A stretch of DNA of 64,000 nucleotides, from the NCBI RefSeq assembly GCF_001465595.2, contig NZ_CP013481.2:1426001-1490000 (forward strand), read 5' to 3'. The notes below the pieces were generated by a model. It did not search any database. It saw only the letters and a program-made list of their open reading frames with translations, and was not told the origin of the DNA. Shown piece by piece: positions 1 through 7,906 of this stretch. This DNA comes from Pandoraea apista (lineage in GTDB: Bacteria; Pseudomonadota; Gammaproteobacteria; Burkholderiales; Burkholderiaceae). Both the position numbers and the translations under genes were made by a program. How positions within the stretch are numbered: the stretch's first letter is position 1; each line of letters begins with the position of its first letter.

Positions 1-1471
1 TGGCCGTCGCCATGCCGATGATGAGCAGGATCGCACCGGAGAGTGCCGCCGTTTCCGTCAGCAGCGGATACAGACGTTTGAAGTTCAGGTGCTTCTTGAA
101 GGCGTGCACGAGAAGACCGATCACGATCGTGTAGGCGATACCGACCGTAGACACTTCGGTGGCCGTGGCGGCCCCTTCGATCACCGCCGTGCGAATCAGA
201 ATCGGCAGCGCGAGGGCAGGCAATGCCACGATGAATGTCTTACCGATCACGCTCCACGGCGCACGGCGTGCCGCGCTCGGGGCTTCCTTGCGCGAGCGGG
301 CGAAGCACACCACGACGATGGCGAGCGTGGCGATCACGGCAGGCAGCAAGCCGCCGACAAAGAGCGCGGTAATCGATACCCCGCACACCGCACCGATAGT
401 GATGAGCACGAGACTTGGCGGGATCGTCTCCGTCATGGCGCCGGTTGACGAAAGCAGCGCCACGAGGTCTTCCGGTTTCGACCCGCGCCGTTGCATCTCG
501 GGGAAGAGCGCGGGCGCGACGGCCGCCATGTCGGCAGCCTTCGAGCCAGAGATGCCCGAGACCAGGAACATGGCGCCAAGCAGCACGTATTGCAGACCGC
601 CTCGCACGTGGCCGAGCAGCGAGGCCATGAACTCGATCAGGCTGCGAGCGAGCCCGCTCATCTCGATCAACGCACCGAGCAGCACGAACAGCGGCACCGA
701 CAACAGAATGAGGCCCGACATGCCCTCGTCCATGCGGCTCACGACAATCTGCAACGGCGCGTCGGTCACGAGCGCCAGATACGCCAGCGTTGCCGTGCCG
801 AAGGCGAAGGCAATCGGAATCCCCCCCGCCACGCAGGCGCCGACGATCAGCACGAAGAACACCAGCAGGTTGTAGTTGCCCATCGCAATCAGCGCGGGGC
901 GGCCGAGCCAGAGCGCCGCGCCCAGCGCCGCGACGAACAGCACGCCGAGACCGAACTGACGCAGCGTGGAGCACCGCGCCATGCGCGAGATCGCGGCGAT
1001 GAGCATCAGCGCCGCGCCAACCGGCAACGCGGCAGCGCGCAGGCCGTCGGGGATTTCCAGCGCGGGCGTGGTGATGTCCATCTGTTCGATGGCATGCGTG
1101 TACGCAGGCATGATGATGAGAGCGACGAACACGCAGACCGTGAGCGCAGCCATGGTCTGGAACCAGTCCCGCCACGCCGCCGGAAGTTTGTTGACGATGG
1201 CGGAAAGACGCATGTGCTCACCCCGGTCGAGGGCCAGCACCGCGCCAAGCATCGATAGCCAGATGAACAGGATCTGCGCCAATTCGTCCGACCAGGTGAG
1301 GGGATTGTCGAACCCGTAACGCGAGATCACGCCCGCGAGCAGGATGAGAGTCTCCGCCACCACCAGCAGCACGGCAGCCGCTTCGGTGACTTTCATCACC
1401 GCGCGGTTGACATGGCAGAAGAGGCGGGCGAGCGCGTGCGTCGGCTCGGCCGTCATCGTCAACGTTTCCAT
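1..1471 (-). CDS. dctM: TRAP transporter fused DctQ-DctM permease, partial
   Basis: Inner-membrane part of a tripartite TRAP carboxylate importer, which takes substrate from the periplasmic DctP protein and moves it inward with an ion gradient. Reading from the ATG at 1471, 490 codons stay open to the window edge, so the C-terminus is missing. The first ~150 residues look like DctQ (hydrophobic helices with PLTWSDELAQILFIWL). A linker and DctM follow, with GLILLSVPLFVLLGALIEMS, GISGSKAADMAAVAP and STGAMTETIPPS, typical of the large permease. Q and M are therefore one polypeptide. The dctP stop codon (1472-1474) directly abuts this ATG, so the two are translationally coupled. The family is clear; the substrate is unknown. 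Confidence 0.93.
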   Translation of the reverse strand, partial: METLTMTAEPTHALARLFCHVNRAVMKVTEAAAVLLVVAETLILLAGVISRYGFDNPLTWSDELAQILFIWLSMLGAVLALDRGEHMRLSAIVNKLPAAWRDWFQTMAALTVCVFVALIIMPAYTHAIEQMDITTPALEIPDGLRAAALPVGAALMLIAAISRMARCSTLRQFGLGVLFVAALGAALWLGRPALIAMGNYNLLVFFVLIVGACVAGGIPIAFAFGTATLAYLALVTDAPLQIVVSRMDEGMSGLILLSVPLFVLLGALIEMSGLARSLIEFMASLLGHVRGGLQYVLLGAMFLVSGISGSKAADMAAVAPALFPEMQRRGSKPEDLVALLSSTGAMTETIPPSLVLITIGAVCGVSITALFVGGLLPAVIATLAIVVVCFARSRKEAPSAARRAPWSVIGKTFIVALPALALPILIRTAVIEGAATATEVSTVGIAYTIVIGLLVHAFKKHLNFKRLYPLLTETAALSGAILLIIGMATA

Positions 1472-2491
1472 TTACGCGAGCTTCCCGGTGTACTTTTCCA
1501 ACACGCTCCACGCCTCGTCGCCGAACTTCTTGTGCCATTCGGCATAGAAACCGGCCGTGCGGAGCTTCTCGCGGAACTGCTCGTTGTTCGGTGCGTTGAA
1601 CACGAGACCTTTCTGCTTGAGTTCGGCCATCACGCCGTCGTTGAGCTTGCGCACATCGTCGCGTTGCGCCATGGCTGCCGCGTTCACATTGGCGGTCACG
1701 ATCGCCTGCAAGTCCTTCGGCAACTTGTCCCACTTCTGCTTGTTGGCGAGGAACCAGAAGCCGTCCCACATATGGTTCGTCATCGACACGTACTTCTGCA
1801 CTTCGTACAGCTTCGCCGTGGTCAGCAGAGCAAGCGGATTTTCCTGTGCTTCGACGATATGCGTCTGCAAGGCCGAGTACACCTCGGCGAAGTTGATCGA
1901 CGTGGGCGACGAGTCGAACGCGCGGAACATCGACGTCCACAGCGGGCTCGTCGGCACACGGATCTTCAGGCCCTTGAGGTCGGCCGGCGAATTGATCGGA
2001 CGGCTGCTCGTCGTGATCTGGCGATATCCGTTTTCCCAGATCTTGTCGAACGCGAACACCGACGTCTTGGCGATCTGGCCACGCACGTGCGCCCCGAGGT
2101 CGCCGTCCATCGCTGCCCACACCTGACCGTAATCCTTGAACGCGAAGCCCACGCCGGAAATCTGCGCCGAGGGCACCAGCGTGCCGAGAATCAGCGGCGA
2201 GAGCGTGAAGAAGTCGATGGCGCCCGAGCGGATCTGGCTCAGCATGTCGCTGTCGGTGCCGAGCTGGTTATTCGGGTAGATCTGGAAGTCGATACGGCCC
2301 TTCGACTGCTCAGCAATTTTCTGCGCCATTTCTTTGGCGCGAATGTTCATCGGATGGCTGATGGGGAGGTTGTTGGCGAACTTCAGCGTGAATTCGGCGG
2401 CGCGGGCCTGCGTCTGATACAACCCCGTGGCGGCAGCGGCCGATGTGGCGGCCACAACCTTGATGAAGTGGCGGCGATCCATGTTGCTCAT
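1472..2491 (-). CDS. dctP: TRAP transporter substrate-binding protein DctP
   Basis: Periplasmic solute receptor of the TRAP system, 339 aa, the usual DctP length. I chose the ATG at 2491 because AGGAGA lies just upstream and the protein then opens with a Tat-like signal: R6-R7 in DRRHFIKVV, an Ala-rich hydrophobic stretch, and likely cleavage after ARA near residue 31. The mature part begins AEFTLKFANNLP and contains the DctP landmark RADIKGLKIRVP-like segment (here PADLKGLKIRVPTSPLW) and FAEVYSALQ. A longer frame reaches 2605 but would bury the signal peptide. It is transcribed first, before dctQM. A sigma54-type promoter lies about 130 bp upstream. The ligand is not predictable; a monocarboxylate or aromatic acid is plausible from the divergent ligase and thiolase. 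Confidence 0.95.
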   Translation of the reverse strand: MSNMDRRHFIKVVAATSAAAATGLYQTQARAAEFTLKFANNLPISHPMNIRAKEMAQKIAEQSKGRIDFQIYPNNQLGTDSDMLSQIRSGAIDFFTLSPLILGTLVPSAQISGVGFAFKDYGQVWAAMDGDLGAHVRGQIAKTSVFAFDKIWENGYRQITTSSRPINSPADLKGLKIRVPTSPLWTSMFRAFDSSPTSINFAEVYSALQTHIVEAQENPLALLTTAKLYEVQKYVSMTNHMWDGFWFLANKQKWDKLPKDLQAIVTANVNAAAMAQRDDVRKLNDGVMAELKQKGLVFNAPNNEQFREKLRTAGFYAEWHKKFGDEAWSVLEKYTGKLA

Positions 2492-2622
2492 ACTGCATGT
2501 CTCCTGATTATAGGTTTGGTGACTGCGTCTGAAGCACGAGGCGTGCGGCGTATTGCCCTGCAACGTCCCGGCCCACTCGGAGTGCAAACGTGATGCGGCT
2601 CGCAAGTGGCTTGGCTATCTTA

Positions 2623-2638
2623 CGCAAGTCGAATGCCA
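2623..2638 (-). promoter_or_regulatory. Sigma54 promoter for dctP-dctQM
   Basis: On the minus strand the sequence TGGCATTCGACTTGCG matches the sigma54 consensus TGGCAC-N5-TTGC, with the invariant GG and GC separated by exactly 10 bases. Transcription would start near 2611, giving a leader of about 120 nt before dctP. Promoters of this class need an enhancer-binding activator. The triple palindrome at 2816-2895 lies about 180 bp upstream, a normal enhancer distance. Confidence 0.75.
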
Positions 2639-2815
2639 GATCGCGGTCCCAACGGGAAAACCCTTACGTTGTTAAGCACTAGTGAAATCCCGTGTCCGAT
2701 GCATTGCATCGCGCTCCTTTCTTTTATCTGGCGGAACCCGGCGCGATGCCGCCCCGGCGTCGCAAAACGGGTTTGCTGCATCTGCGACGGGGGTCGGATC
2801 CGTGCTTGCGCGGGG

Positions 2816-2895
2816 TGATACACCTGTCGCATTTCTCGCGCGCCCTGCTACACCTGTCGCAGGGCGTCGGCAGGCAAGATGCGACAGGTGTTGCA
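2816..2895. promoter_or_regulatory. Triplicated 16-bp palindrome, shared enhancer (UAS)
   Basis: Three copies of one palindrome: TGATACACCTGTCGCA (2816-2831), TGCTACACCTGTCGCA (2846-2861) and, inverted, TGCAACACCTGTCGCA (2880-2895). They differ only at positions 3 and 4. Each has arms TGCnACA/TGTnGCA around CC, and they start 30 and 34 bp apart, about three helical turns. They lie near the middle of the 661-bp gap between dctP and the thiolase gene, roughly 180-200 bp from a sigma54-type promoter on each side. This is what an enhancer for a Fis-family activator would look like; no such activator gene is in the window. I see no convincing gene elsewhere in 2492-3152. A 13-bp palindrome (GATGCATTGCATC, 2698-2710) is the only other structure noted. 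Confidence 0.75.
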
Positions 2896-3096
2896 GGGCG
2901 CTGGCGCGGGACAGTCGTGTTGCAGCACAGCAAATTCGCTTCACCCGAGCGGCATCCGAATTCACTTGATGGCGCAATACGTACGGCTTTACGCTTACGT
3001 CAATTGCGAGAGCGCCAAAAGCGCGAGTGTCGCAATCGAGACGCAATGAGCAGGGAATGCCGTTGGCGCTTCATCAAGGGGAGATGCGCGCATGTC

Positions 3097-3112
3097 TGGC
3101 ATCGAAATTGCT
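3097..3112 (+). promoter_or_regulatory. Sigma54 promoter for the thiolase operon
   Basis: TGGCATCGAAATTGCT matches the sigma54 -24/-12 consensus with exactly 10 bases between GG and GC. Transcription would start near 3123, about 30 nt before the thiolase ATG at 3153. This also argues against the upstream in-frame ATG at 3027, which would lie before the transcript begins. Confidence 0.78.
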
Positions 3113-3152
3113 CACCGGAGTCTGGATGACCCCAATTTTCCGGAGACACTTC

Positions 3153-4319
3153 ATGGTTGCTGCATGCCTTACCGGCTGGGCCCACTCCCAGTTCGGAAAA
3201 CTCGATAACGTCGATGCCGAAGTTCTGCTGGCCGATGTTGCCCAAGCTGCGCTCGACGATGCGGGCCTTGCGCCCGAACAGATCGATTCCATTCACGTCG
3301 GCACTTTCAACGGCGGTTTTCTGTATCAGGATTTCCCGTCGTCGCTCGTCTTCAACCGAATTCCCGGCCTGCGCTTCAAACCCGCCACACGTTACGAAAA
3401 CGCCTGTGCGACGGGGTCGGCTGCCGTGCATGGCGGACTCCAATCCATCGAAGCGGGTAAGGCCACGCACGTACTCGTGATCGGCTTCGAGAAAATGACC
3501 GAGCTGGCTACGCCGCAGGTCGGCGAGGTGTTGCTCAAATGCTCCTACGCCCGGGAAGAGGCTGGCATTCCGGGGGGCTTTGCAGGGGTGTTCGGCACCA
3601 TTGCGCAAGCCTACTTCGACCGATATGGCGATCAATCCGATGCACTCGCGCGCATTGCGGCGAAGAACCACCGCAATGGTTCGGTCAATCCTTATGCGCA
3701 CATGCGTCGCGATTTCGGTTACGACTTCTGCCGCAACGTCTCTGAGAAAAATCCGTTCGTTGCCGGGCCGCTCAAGCGTACCGATTGTTCGATGGTGTCC
3801 GACGGCGCTGCGGCCCTCGTGATCTCGTCTGCCGATGTGGCGCGCACGATGCCCAAGGCCGTAGGATTTCGTGCGGCGGTGCAGGTCAACGACTACCTGC
3901 CGCTCTCGCGTCGCGATCCCCTGGCCTTTGAAGGCGGTCAGCACGCGTGGCGTCAGGCGCTGGGCGTTGCCGGCCTCTCGCTCAAAGACCTGTCGCTGGT
4001 CGAAACGCACGACTGCTTCACCATCGCCGAACTCATCGAGTATGAGGCGATGGGGCTCGCCAAGCCGGGGCAGGGCGCGAATGTGCTGGCCGAGGGGCTG
4101 ACCGAGAAGAACGGTTTGCTGCCGGTCAATCCATCGGGCGGGTTGAAGGCGAAAGGCCATCCGGTGGGGGCGACGGGCGTGTCGATGCACGTCATGGCGG
4201 CCATGCAACTCACAGGCACTGCCGGCGAGATGCAAATCCCCAACGCGAAGCTCGCGGGCGTTTTCAACATGGGCGGCGCGGCAGTGGCGAACTACGTGAG
4301 CATTCTCGAAGCGCGCTGA
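3153..4319 (+). CDS. Thiolase-family acyl-CoA acyltransferase (SCP-x type)
   Basis: Thiolase of 388 aa, expected to cleave or form a beta-ketoacyl-CoA. The nucleophile is Cys85 in YENACATGSAA. The catalytic histidines sit in ETHDCFT and in GGLKAKGHPVGATG. The usual C-terminal CMGGG loop is replaced by FNMGGAA, typical of the SCP-2/SCP-x thiolase branch rather than the FadA/PhaA branch. I chose the ATG at 3153 because GGAG lies 7 nt upstream and the sigma54 start site is only 30 nt away; the frame is open from 3027. It is the first gene of an operon with an acyl-CoA ligase and two PPC-domain proteins, which points to activation and thiolytic shortening of an imported acid. The usual DUF35 partner of such thiolases is absent. 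Confidence 0.9.
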   Translation: MVAACLTGWAHSQFGKLDNVDAEVLLADVAQAALDDAGLAPEQIDSIHVGTFNGGFLYQDFPSSLVFNRIPGLRFKPATRYENACATGSAAVHGGLQSIEAGKATHVLVIGFEKMTELATPQVGEVLLKCSYAREEAGIPGGFAGVFGTIAQAYFDRYGDQSDALARIAAKNHRNGSVNPYAHMRRDFGYDFCRNVSEKNPFVAGPLKRTDCSMVSDGAAALVISSADVARTMPKAVGFRAAVQVNDYLPLSRRDPLAFEGGQHAWRQALGVAGLSLKDLSLVETHDCFTIAELIEYEAMGLAKPGQGANVLAEGLTEKNGLLPVNPSGGLKAKGHPVGATGVSMHVMAAMQLTGTAGEMQIPNAKLAGVFNMGGAAVANYVSILEAR

Positions 4320-4413
4320 TCCATTGCGCGACAGCGTGTCAGGCGGGCTGCCCGGCGTTGGCCGGGCAAGACAGACAGCAAGACTGAGAAAGAAGAAAGA
4401 GGAGACGAGCGAA

Positions 4414-5991
4414 ATGCTCAAGAAGGTCATGAATCTCGGCCGCCTGCTGGCCGACGTTGCCCGGCGTCATCCCGATGAGCCCGGCGTGATCATCGGCGAG
4501 ACGGTCAGCACATGGGGTGAGATCGACGCCCGCGTGAATGCCGCCGTCGAAGCCTTGCGCAAGCTGGGGGTGGGCAAGGGCGACAAGCTGCTGGTGCATT
4601 CGCGCAATAACCTGCCTATCTTCGAGAGCGCGTGGATCGCCTTTCGGCTGGGCGCGATCTGGGTGCCTACGAACTTTCGCATCACTGCGCCGGAGGCCGC
4701 GTATCTGGGCCAGTCGAGCGGTGCGTGCGTGATGATCTACGACGCCGGCTTCGAGGGGCATGTCGATGCGGTGCGGGCTGCGTCGCCTGCATTGCGGCAT
4801 GTGATAGCGCTGGGCGCGCCGCGTGCCGGCGAGCTGCACTACGAGACCCTCGTGGCTGAGCATCTCGGCGCCCCGGGCTACGAGGCAGAAGTCGAGTACG
4901 AAGATCCTCTGTGGTTCTTCTACACGTCGGGTACGACCGGGCATCCGAAGGCGGGCGTGCTCTCCCACGGGCAGATGGCTTTTGTCGTGACCAACCATCT
5001 GGCCGATCTGATGCCCGGCATTACCTACCGCAGCCGCTCAATGGTGGTGGCGCCGCTCTCGCATGGCGCGGGCATTCACGCCATCGTCAATACCGCGCGC
5101 GGGGCGGCGAGCGTGCTGCTGCCGGGCGAGAAGATGGATGCGGAGCAGGTCTGGCGGGCCATCGAGCGTCATCGCGTCGACAACATGTTCACGGTGCCGA
5201 CTATCGTGAAGATGCTGGTCGAGGACCCGGCCGTCGACCGTTACGACCATAGCTCGTTGCGTTTCGTGATCTATGCCGGGGCGCCAATGTACCGTGCCGA
5301 TCAGAAATACGCACTGCAAAAGCTGGGCCGGGTGCTGGTTCAGTACTACGGGCTGGGCGAGGTGACGGGCAACATCACCGTATTGCCGCCGTGGCTGCAC
5401 AGTGAGGACGACGACGCTCCCGACGCGCGCATCGGCACCTGCGGCGTGCCGCGCACCGGCATGGAGGTGGCAATTCTCGACGAGCGCGGCGAGCGTCAGC
5501 CGCCGTTCGCGTCGGGCGAGATTTGCGTGCGCGGGCCGGCCGTCTTCATGGGGTATCACAACAACCCGGACGCGAACGCCAAGGCGTTCAAGAACGACTG
5601 GTTCCACACCGGAGACCTCGGTCATGTGGATGCGCAGGGCTTCCTGTACATCACCGGGCGAGCGTCGGACATGTACATCTCGGGCGGATCGAACGTCTAT
5701 CCGCGCGAGATCGAGGAAGCGTTGCTCACGCACCCGGCCGTTTCCGAGTGCGCGGTGCTCGGCGTGCCCGACCCCAAATGGGGCGAGAGCGGGCTCGCGG
5801 TGGTGGTCGCCCGGGAAGGCATGGCCGCTCAGGCCGATGAACTGCTCGGACATCTCGAAGCGCGTATCGCCCGCTACAAGTGGCCGCGTCGCTTCGTATT
5901 CTGGAGTGCCATGCCCAAGTCGGGCTACGGCAAGATCGTGAAGAAGCAAATCAAGACGATGCTCGAAGAGCAAGGAGACTATCGACTATGA
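4414..5991 (+). CDS. AMP-dependent acyl-CoA synthetase/ligase
   Basis: ATP-dependent CoA ligase (ANL superfamily), 525 aa, which activates a carboxylic acid through an acyl-adenylate. The P-loop signature YTSGTTGHPKAG is at residues 170-181, the YYGLGEVTGN motif near 311, the HTGDLGHVD hinge region and GRASDMYISGGSNVYP follow, and the catalytic lysine is in SGYGKIVKK near 507. The ATG at 4414 follows GAGGAGA; an upstream in-frame ATG at 4324 would add a basic, non-family leader. The 94-bp gap after the thiolase has no obvious promoter. The stop overlaps the next ATG (ATGA at 5988). The acid substrate cannot be told from sequence; it is probably the ligand of the divergent TRAP transporter. 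Confidence 0.92.
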   Translation: MLKKVMNLGRLLADVARRHPDEPGVIIGETVSTWGEIDARVNAAVEALRKLGVGKGDKLLVHSRNNLPIFESAWIAFRLGAIWVPTNFRITAPEAAYLGQSSGACVMIYDAGFEGHVDAVRAASPALRHVIALGAPRAGELHYETLVAEHLGAPGYEAEVEYEDPLWFFYTSGTTGHPKAGVLSHGQMAFVVTNHLADLMPGITYRSRSMVVAPLSHGAGIHAIVNTARGAASVLLPGEKMDAEQVWRAIERHRVDNMFTVPTIVKMLVEDPAVDRYDHSSLRFVIYAGAPMYRADQKYALQKLGRVLVQYYGLGEVTGNITVLPPWLHSEDDDAPDARIGTCGVPRTGMEVAILDERGERQPPFASGEICVRGPAVFMGYHNNPDANAKAFKNDWFHTGDLGHVDAQGFLYITGRASDMYISGGSNVYPREIEEALLTHPAVSECAVLGVPDPKWGESGLAVVVAREGMAAQADELLGHLEARIARYKWPRRFVFWSAMPKSGYGKIVKKQIKTMLEEQGDYRL

Positions 5992-6524
5992 AACCTGCGC
6001 TTTCACGGATCTATCGGCATGCAGGCGCCCCCACGTTACCCCGTGTGGAAGACTGCGTGTTGAGCGGGCAGCACGAACTGCGCGTGACGATCCGGTCTGG
6101 TGCGAATCTCGGCGAGGCCCTGCGCGCGGCGTTATCCCGCTATGCGTACGGCGGCGGCGTCGGCCGTTTCTGCGCGGGTACCGCGCGAGGTCTGCGGTAT
6201 CACATGATCGAGAACACCGCAGACACGGAGCGTCCCTTCGGTTATGGGGCGCCGGTCGACGAAACCCGGGAAGTGGATCTGATCGGCGGCGCAATCACGG
6301 TCGGCCGCACAGCCGACGGTGCCACGCTGTTGCATTGCCATGCGGGGTTTTCCGATCCGTCGGGCGAGTTGCACGGCGGTCATCTGATTCTCGATCACAC
6401 CTGGGCCGGCGACGAGCCCGTGGTAATTCGGCTGTGTTTGTTCGAACACGGCGGATACGTGACCGCAGACGACGAGGAGACACGCTTTCATCTGCTCCAT
6501 CCGGTTGCCGGAGGTCTCTCATGA
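5988..6524 (+). CDS. PPC/DUF296-domain protein (first of a pair)
   Basis: A 178-aa cytoplasmic protein. Residues about 20-170 resemble the PPC (DUF296) fold, including LLHCHAGFSDPSGELHGGHL, the His- and Gly-rich segment that lines the trimer interface in this family. Its ATG overlaps the ligase stop and AAGGAG precedes it, so it is translationally coupled; it overlaps the next PPC gene in the same way. The biochemical role is not known. A small-molecule binding or accessory role for the ligase and thiolase is inference from the operon only. Confidence 0.75.
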   Translation: MKPALSRIYRHAGAPTLPRVEDCVLSGQHELRVTIRSGANLGEALRAALSRYAYGGGVGRFCAGTARGLRYHMIENTADTERPFGYGAPVDETREVDLIGGAITVGRTADGATLLHCHAGFSDPSGELHGGHLILDHTWAGDEPVVIRLCLFEHGGYVTADDEETRFHLLHPVAGGLS

Positions 6525-6934
6525 GCGCAGCACTGGATGTTCCGGTCGCCATCGAGAACGGCACACTGGGCAGGTTGGTCGTGGCGCGTCTCAAGCCGAA
6601 TCAGGATCTGACGGAAAGCATCGAAGCGCTGTGCGCAGAGCACGGCATATCGCGCGCCATCGTGCGCGGCGCAGTGGGCAGTCTGATCGATGCACGTTTG
6701 GCGTTCCGCGCAGGTGATGGCTGGCGTGAGCAACTGGTGAGCGGCCCGGGGGTGGAGATTCTCAACGTGTTCGGGGAGGTCGATGTCCGGCCCGACGCCG
6801 CGCATGCGCTGCCCATGCTGCACGGCATGGTGGCGGACACCGACGGGCGCATGTTCGCCGGGCGCTTCGTGCGGGGAGGGAACCTCTCGTTCATCACTAT
6901 CGAAGTGACGTTGCAGGAGTGGTTGCCAGCGTAG
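6521..6934 (+). CDS. PPC/DUF296-domain protein (second of a pair)
   Basis: A 137-aa single-domain PPC (DUF296) protein. It shows the family signature well: GRLVVARLKPNQDLTESIEA at the start, HGISRAIVRGAVGSLIDA, GPGVEILNVFGEV, and HGMVADTDGRMFAGRFVRGG near the end. In plants the same fold follows AT-hooks; here there is none, so it is a free-standing bacterial version. ATGA overlap with the preceding gene. It is the last gene of the sigma54-driven operon and is followed at once by a terminator. Function unknown; two adjacent diverged copies suggest a hetero-oligomer, which is an inference. Confidence 0.85.
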   Translation: MSAALDVPVAIENGTLGRLVVARLKPNQDLTESIEALCAEHGISRAIVRGAVGSLIDARLAFRAGDGWREQLVSGPGVEILNVFGEVDVRPDAAHALPMLHGMVADTDGRMFAGRFVRGGNLSFITIEVTLQEWLPA

Positions 6935-6966
6935 CGGCGGTAGTTGAGATTGCGCGTGAGACGAGT

Positions 6967-6994
6967 GGGGAGTCCAGGGACTCCCCATTTTTTC
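6967..6994 (+). terminator. Intrinsic terminator of the thiolase operon
   Basis: GGGGAGTCC and GGACTCCCC form a perfect 9-bp stem with a 2-nt loop, followed by ATTTTTT. It ends the plus-strand operon just before the convergent hydrolase gene. Confidence 0.9.
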
Positions 6995-7014
6995 GTCGGC
7001 GTTGCGCTTGGCGT

Positions 7015-7779
7015 TCAGGTGTCGCCGGCGCTGCGCAGGAAGGTTTCGATAGCCGCGACCAGCGCGAGGGGCGTCTCGTTCATCGGATAGTGGCCGGCGT
7101 TACCGAGGACTTCGAGACGGGCATGCGTGTAGCGGCGCAGATACGTTTGCGTCATGAGCTCGGTGTTGAACACGGGATCGTGTTCGCCGATCAGCACCTT
7201 GACCGGCAGCGCGCTGTGAATCTCGTCGATGAAGTCCGTGTCGGCCCAGGCGTTGAAATAGGCGGCGAACGCCTGAGCAGACGAATGCGTCGCCGAGTAT
7301 TGCGCCTTCCATTCGATCCATGACGGCGGCAAGCGCTCGCCGGTACTGCGCGCGATGATCGTTTTGCGATAGTCCTGCGACGTTGCTGCACCTTCGAACA
7401 ACGCGCGCCGCGCGGCATCGAACGACACGCCGCCGCAAGGTACCGGCGCGATGGGAATAAGTTTGCGCACGCGGCGAGGGGCCAATGCGGCGACCTTTTC
7501 GATAGCCATGCCTCCCATCGAATGGCCGATCAGGCTGAAGGTGGACAGATCGAGGGCGTCGGCCAGCGCGATAGCGTCTCCGGCGATTTCCGCAATAGTG
7601 TAGCGGCCGGGCATGGCTTGCATGCCGCCATAGCCGCGGTAATCCATGAAGACATAGCTGAACTCGTCTGCCGAAAACCACGGCTCGCATTCGTGAAAGG
7701 AACGGGCGTCGCCGAACCAGCCATGCAGCACGATGACAGCATGCGGGCCGTGACCGACACGGTGATGGGTATTGGGCAT
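7015..7779 (-). CDS. Alpha/beta-fold hydrolase
   Basis: A 254-aa single-domain alpha/beta hydrolase. It has the HGWFGDARSF oxyanion segment near residue 20, the nucleophile elbow GHSMGG (Ser catalytic), a late acid in GEHDPVF and a C-terminal His in NAGHYPMNE, giving a full Ser-Asp-His triad. I started it at the ATG at 7779, which follows GGAG; the open frame extends to 7908 but overlaps the divergent AraC gene. No signal peptide, so cytoplasmic. It is divergent from the AraC regulator at 7907, which may control it. Substrate unknown. Confidence 0.9.
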   Translation of the reverse strand: MPNTHHRVGHGPHAVIVLHGWFGDARSFHECEPWFSADEFSYVFMDYRGYGGMQAMPGRYTIAEIAGDAIALADALDLSTFSLIGHSMGGMAIEKVAALAPRRVRKLIPIAPVPCGGVSFDAARRALFEGAATSQDYRKTIIARSTGERLPPSWIEWKAQYSATHSSAQAFAAYFNAWADTDFIDEIHSALPVKVLIGEHDPVFNTELMTQTYLRRYTHARLEVLGNAGHYPMNETPLALVAAIETFLRSAGDT

Positions 7780-7906
7780 TTCGACTCCGGTAGGAACGCT
7801 CAGATCCCCGGGCGCGCCTCGTGGCGGCCGGTGAGCAACGCTAATCGTAGGGATGCCGGCGGGTGCCCGCTGCCGATGTTGGGTCATTGTCTGTAGAATT
7901 CGGGCC

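Noticed and set aside
1412..2593. A 393-codon plus-strand open frame opposite dctP
   Set aside because: dctP on the minus strand has a Tat-type signal and family motifs; the other frame has none.
2971..2990. TGGCGCAATACGTACGGC as a sigma54 promoter
   Set aside because: The distance between GG and GC is not 10 bases; the element at 3097-3112 fits correctly.
3027..3152. A 42-codon N-terminal extension of the thiolase
   Set aside because: The sigma54 promoter at 3097-3112 lies inside it, and the ATG at 3153 has GGAG at proper spacing.
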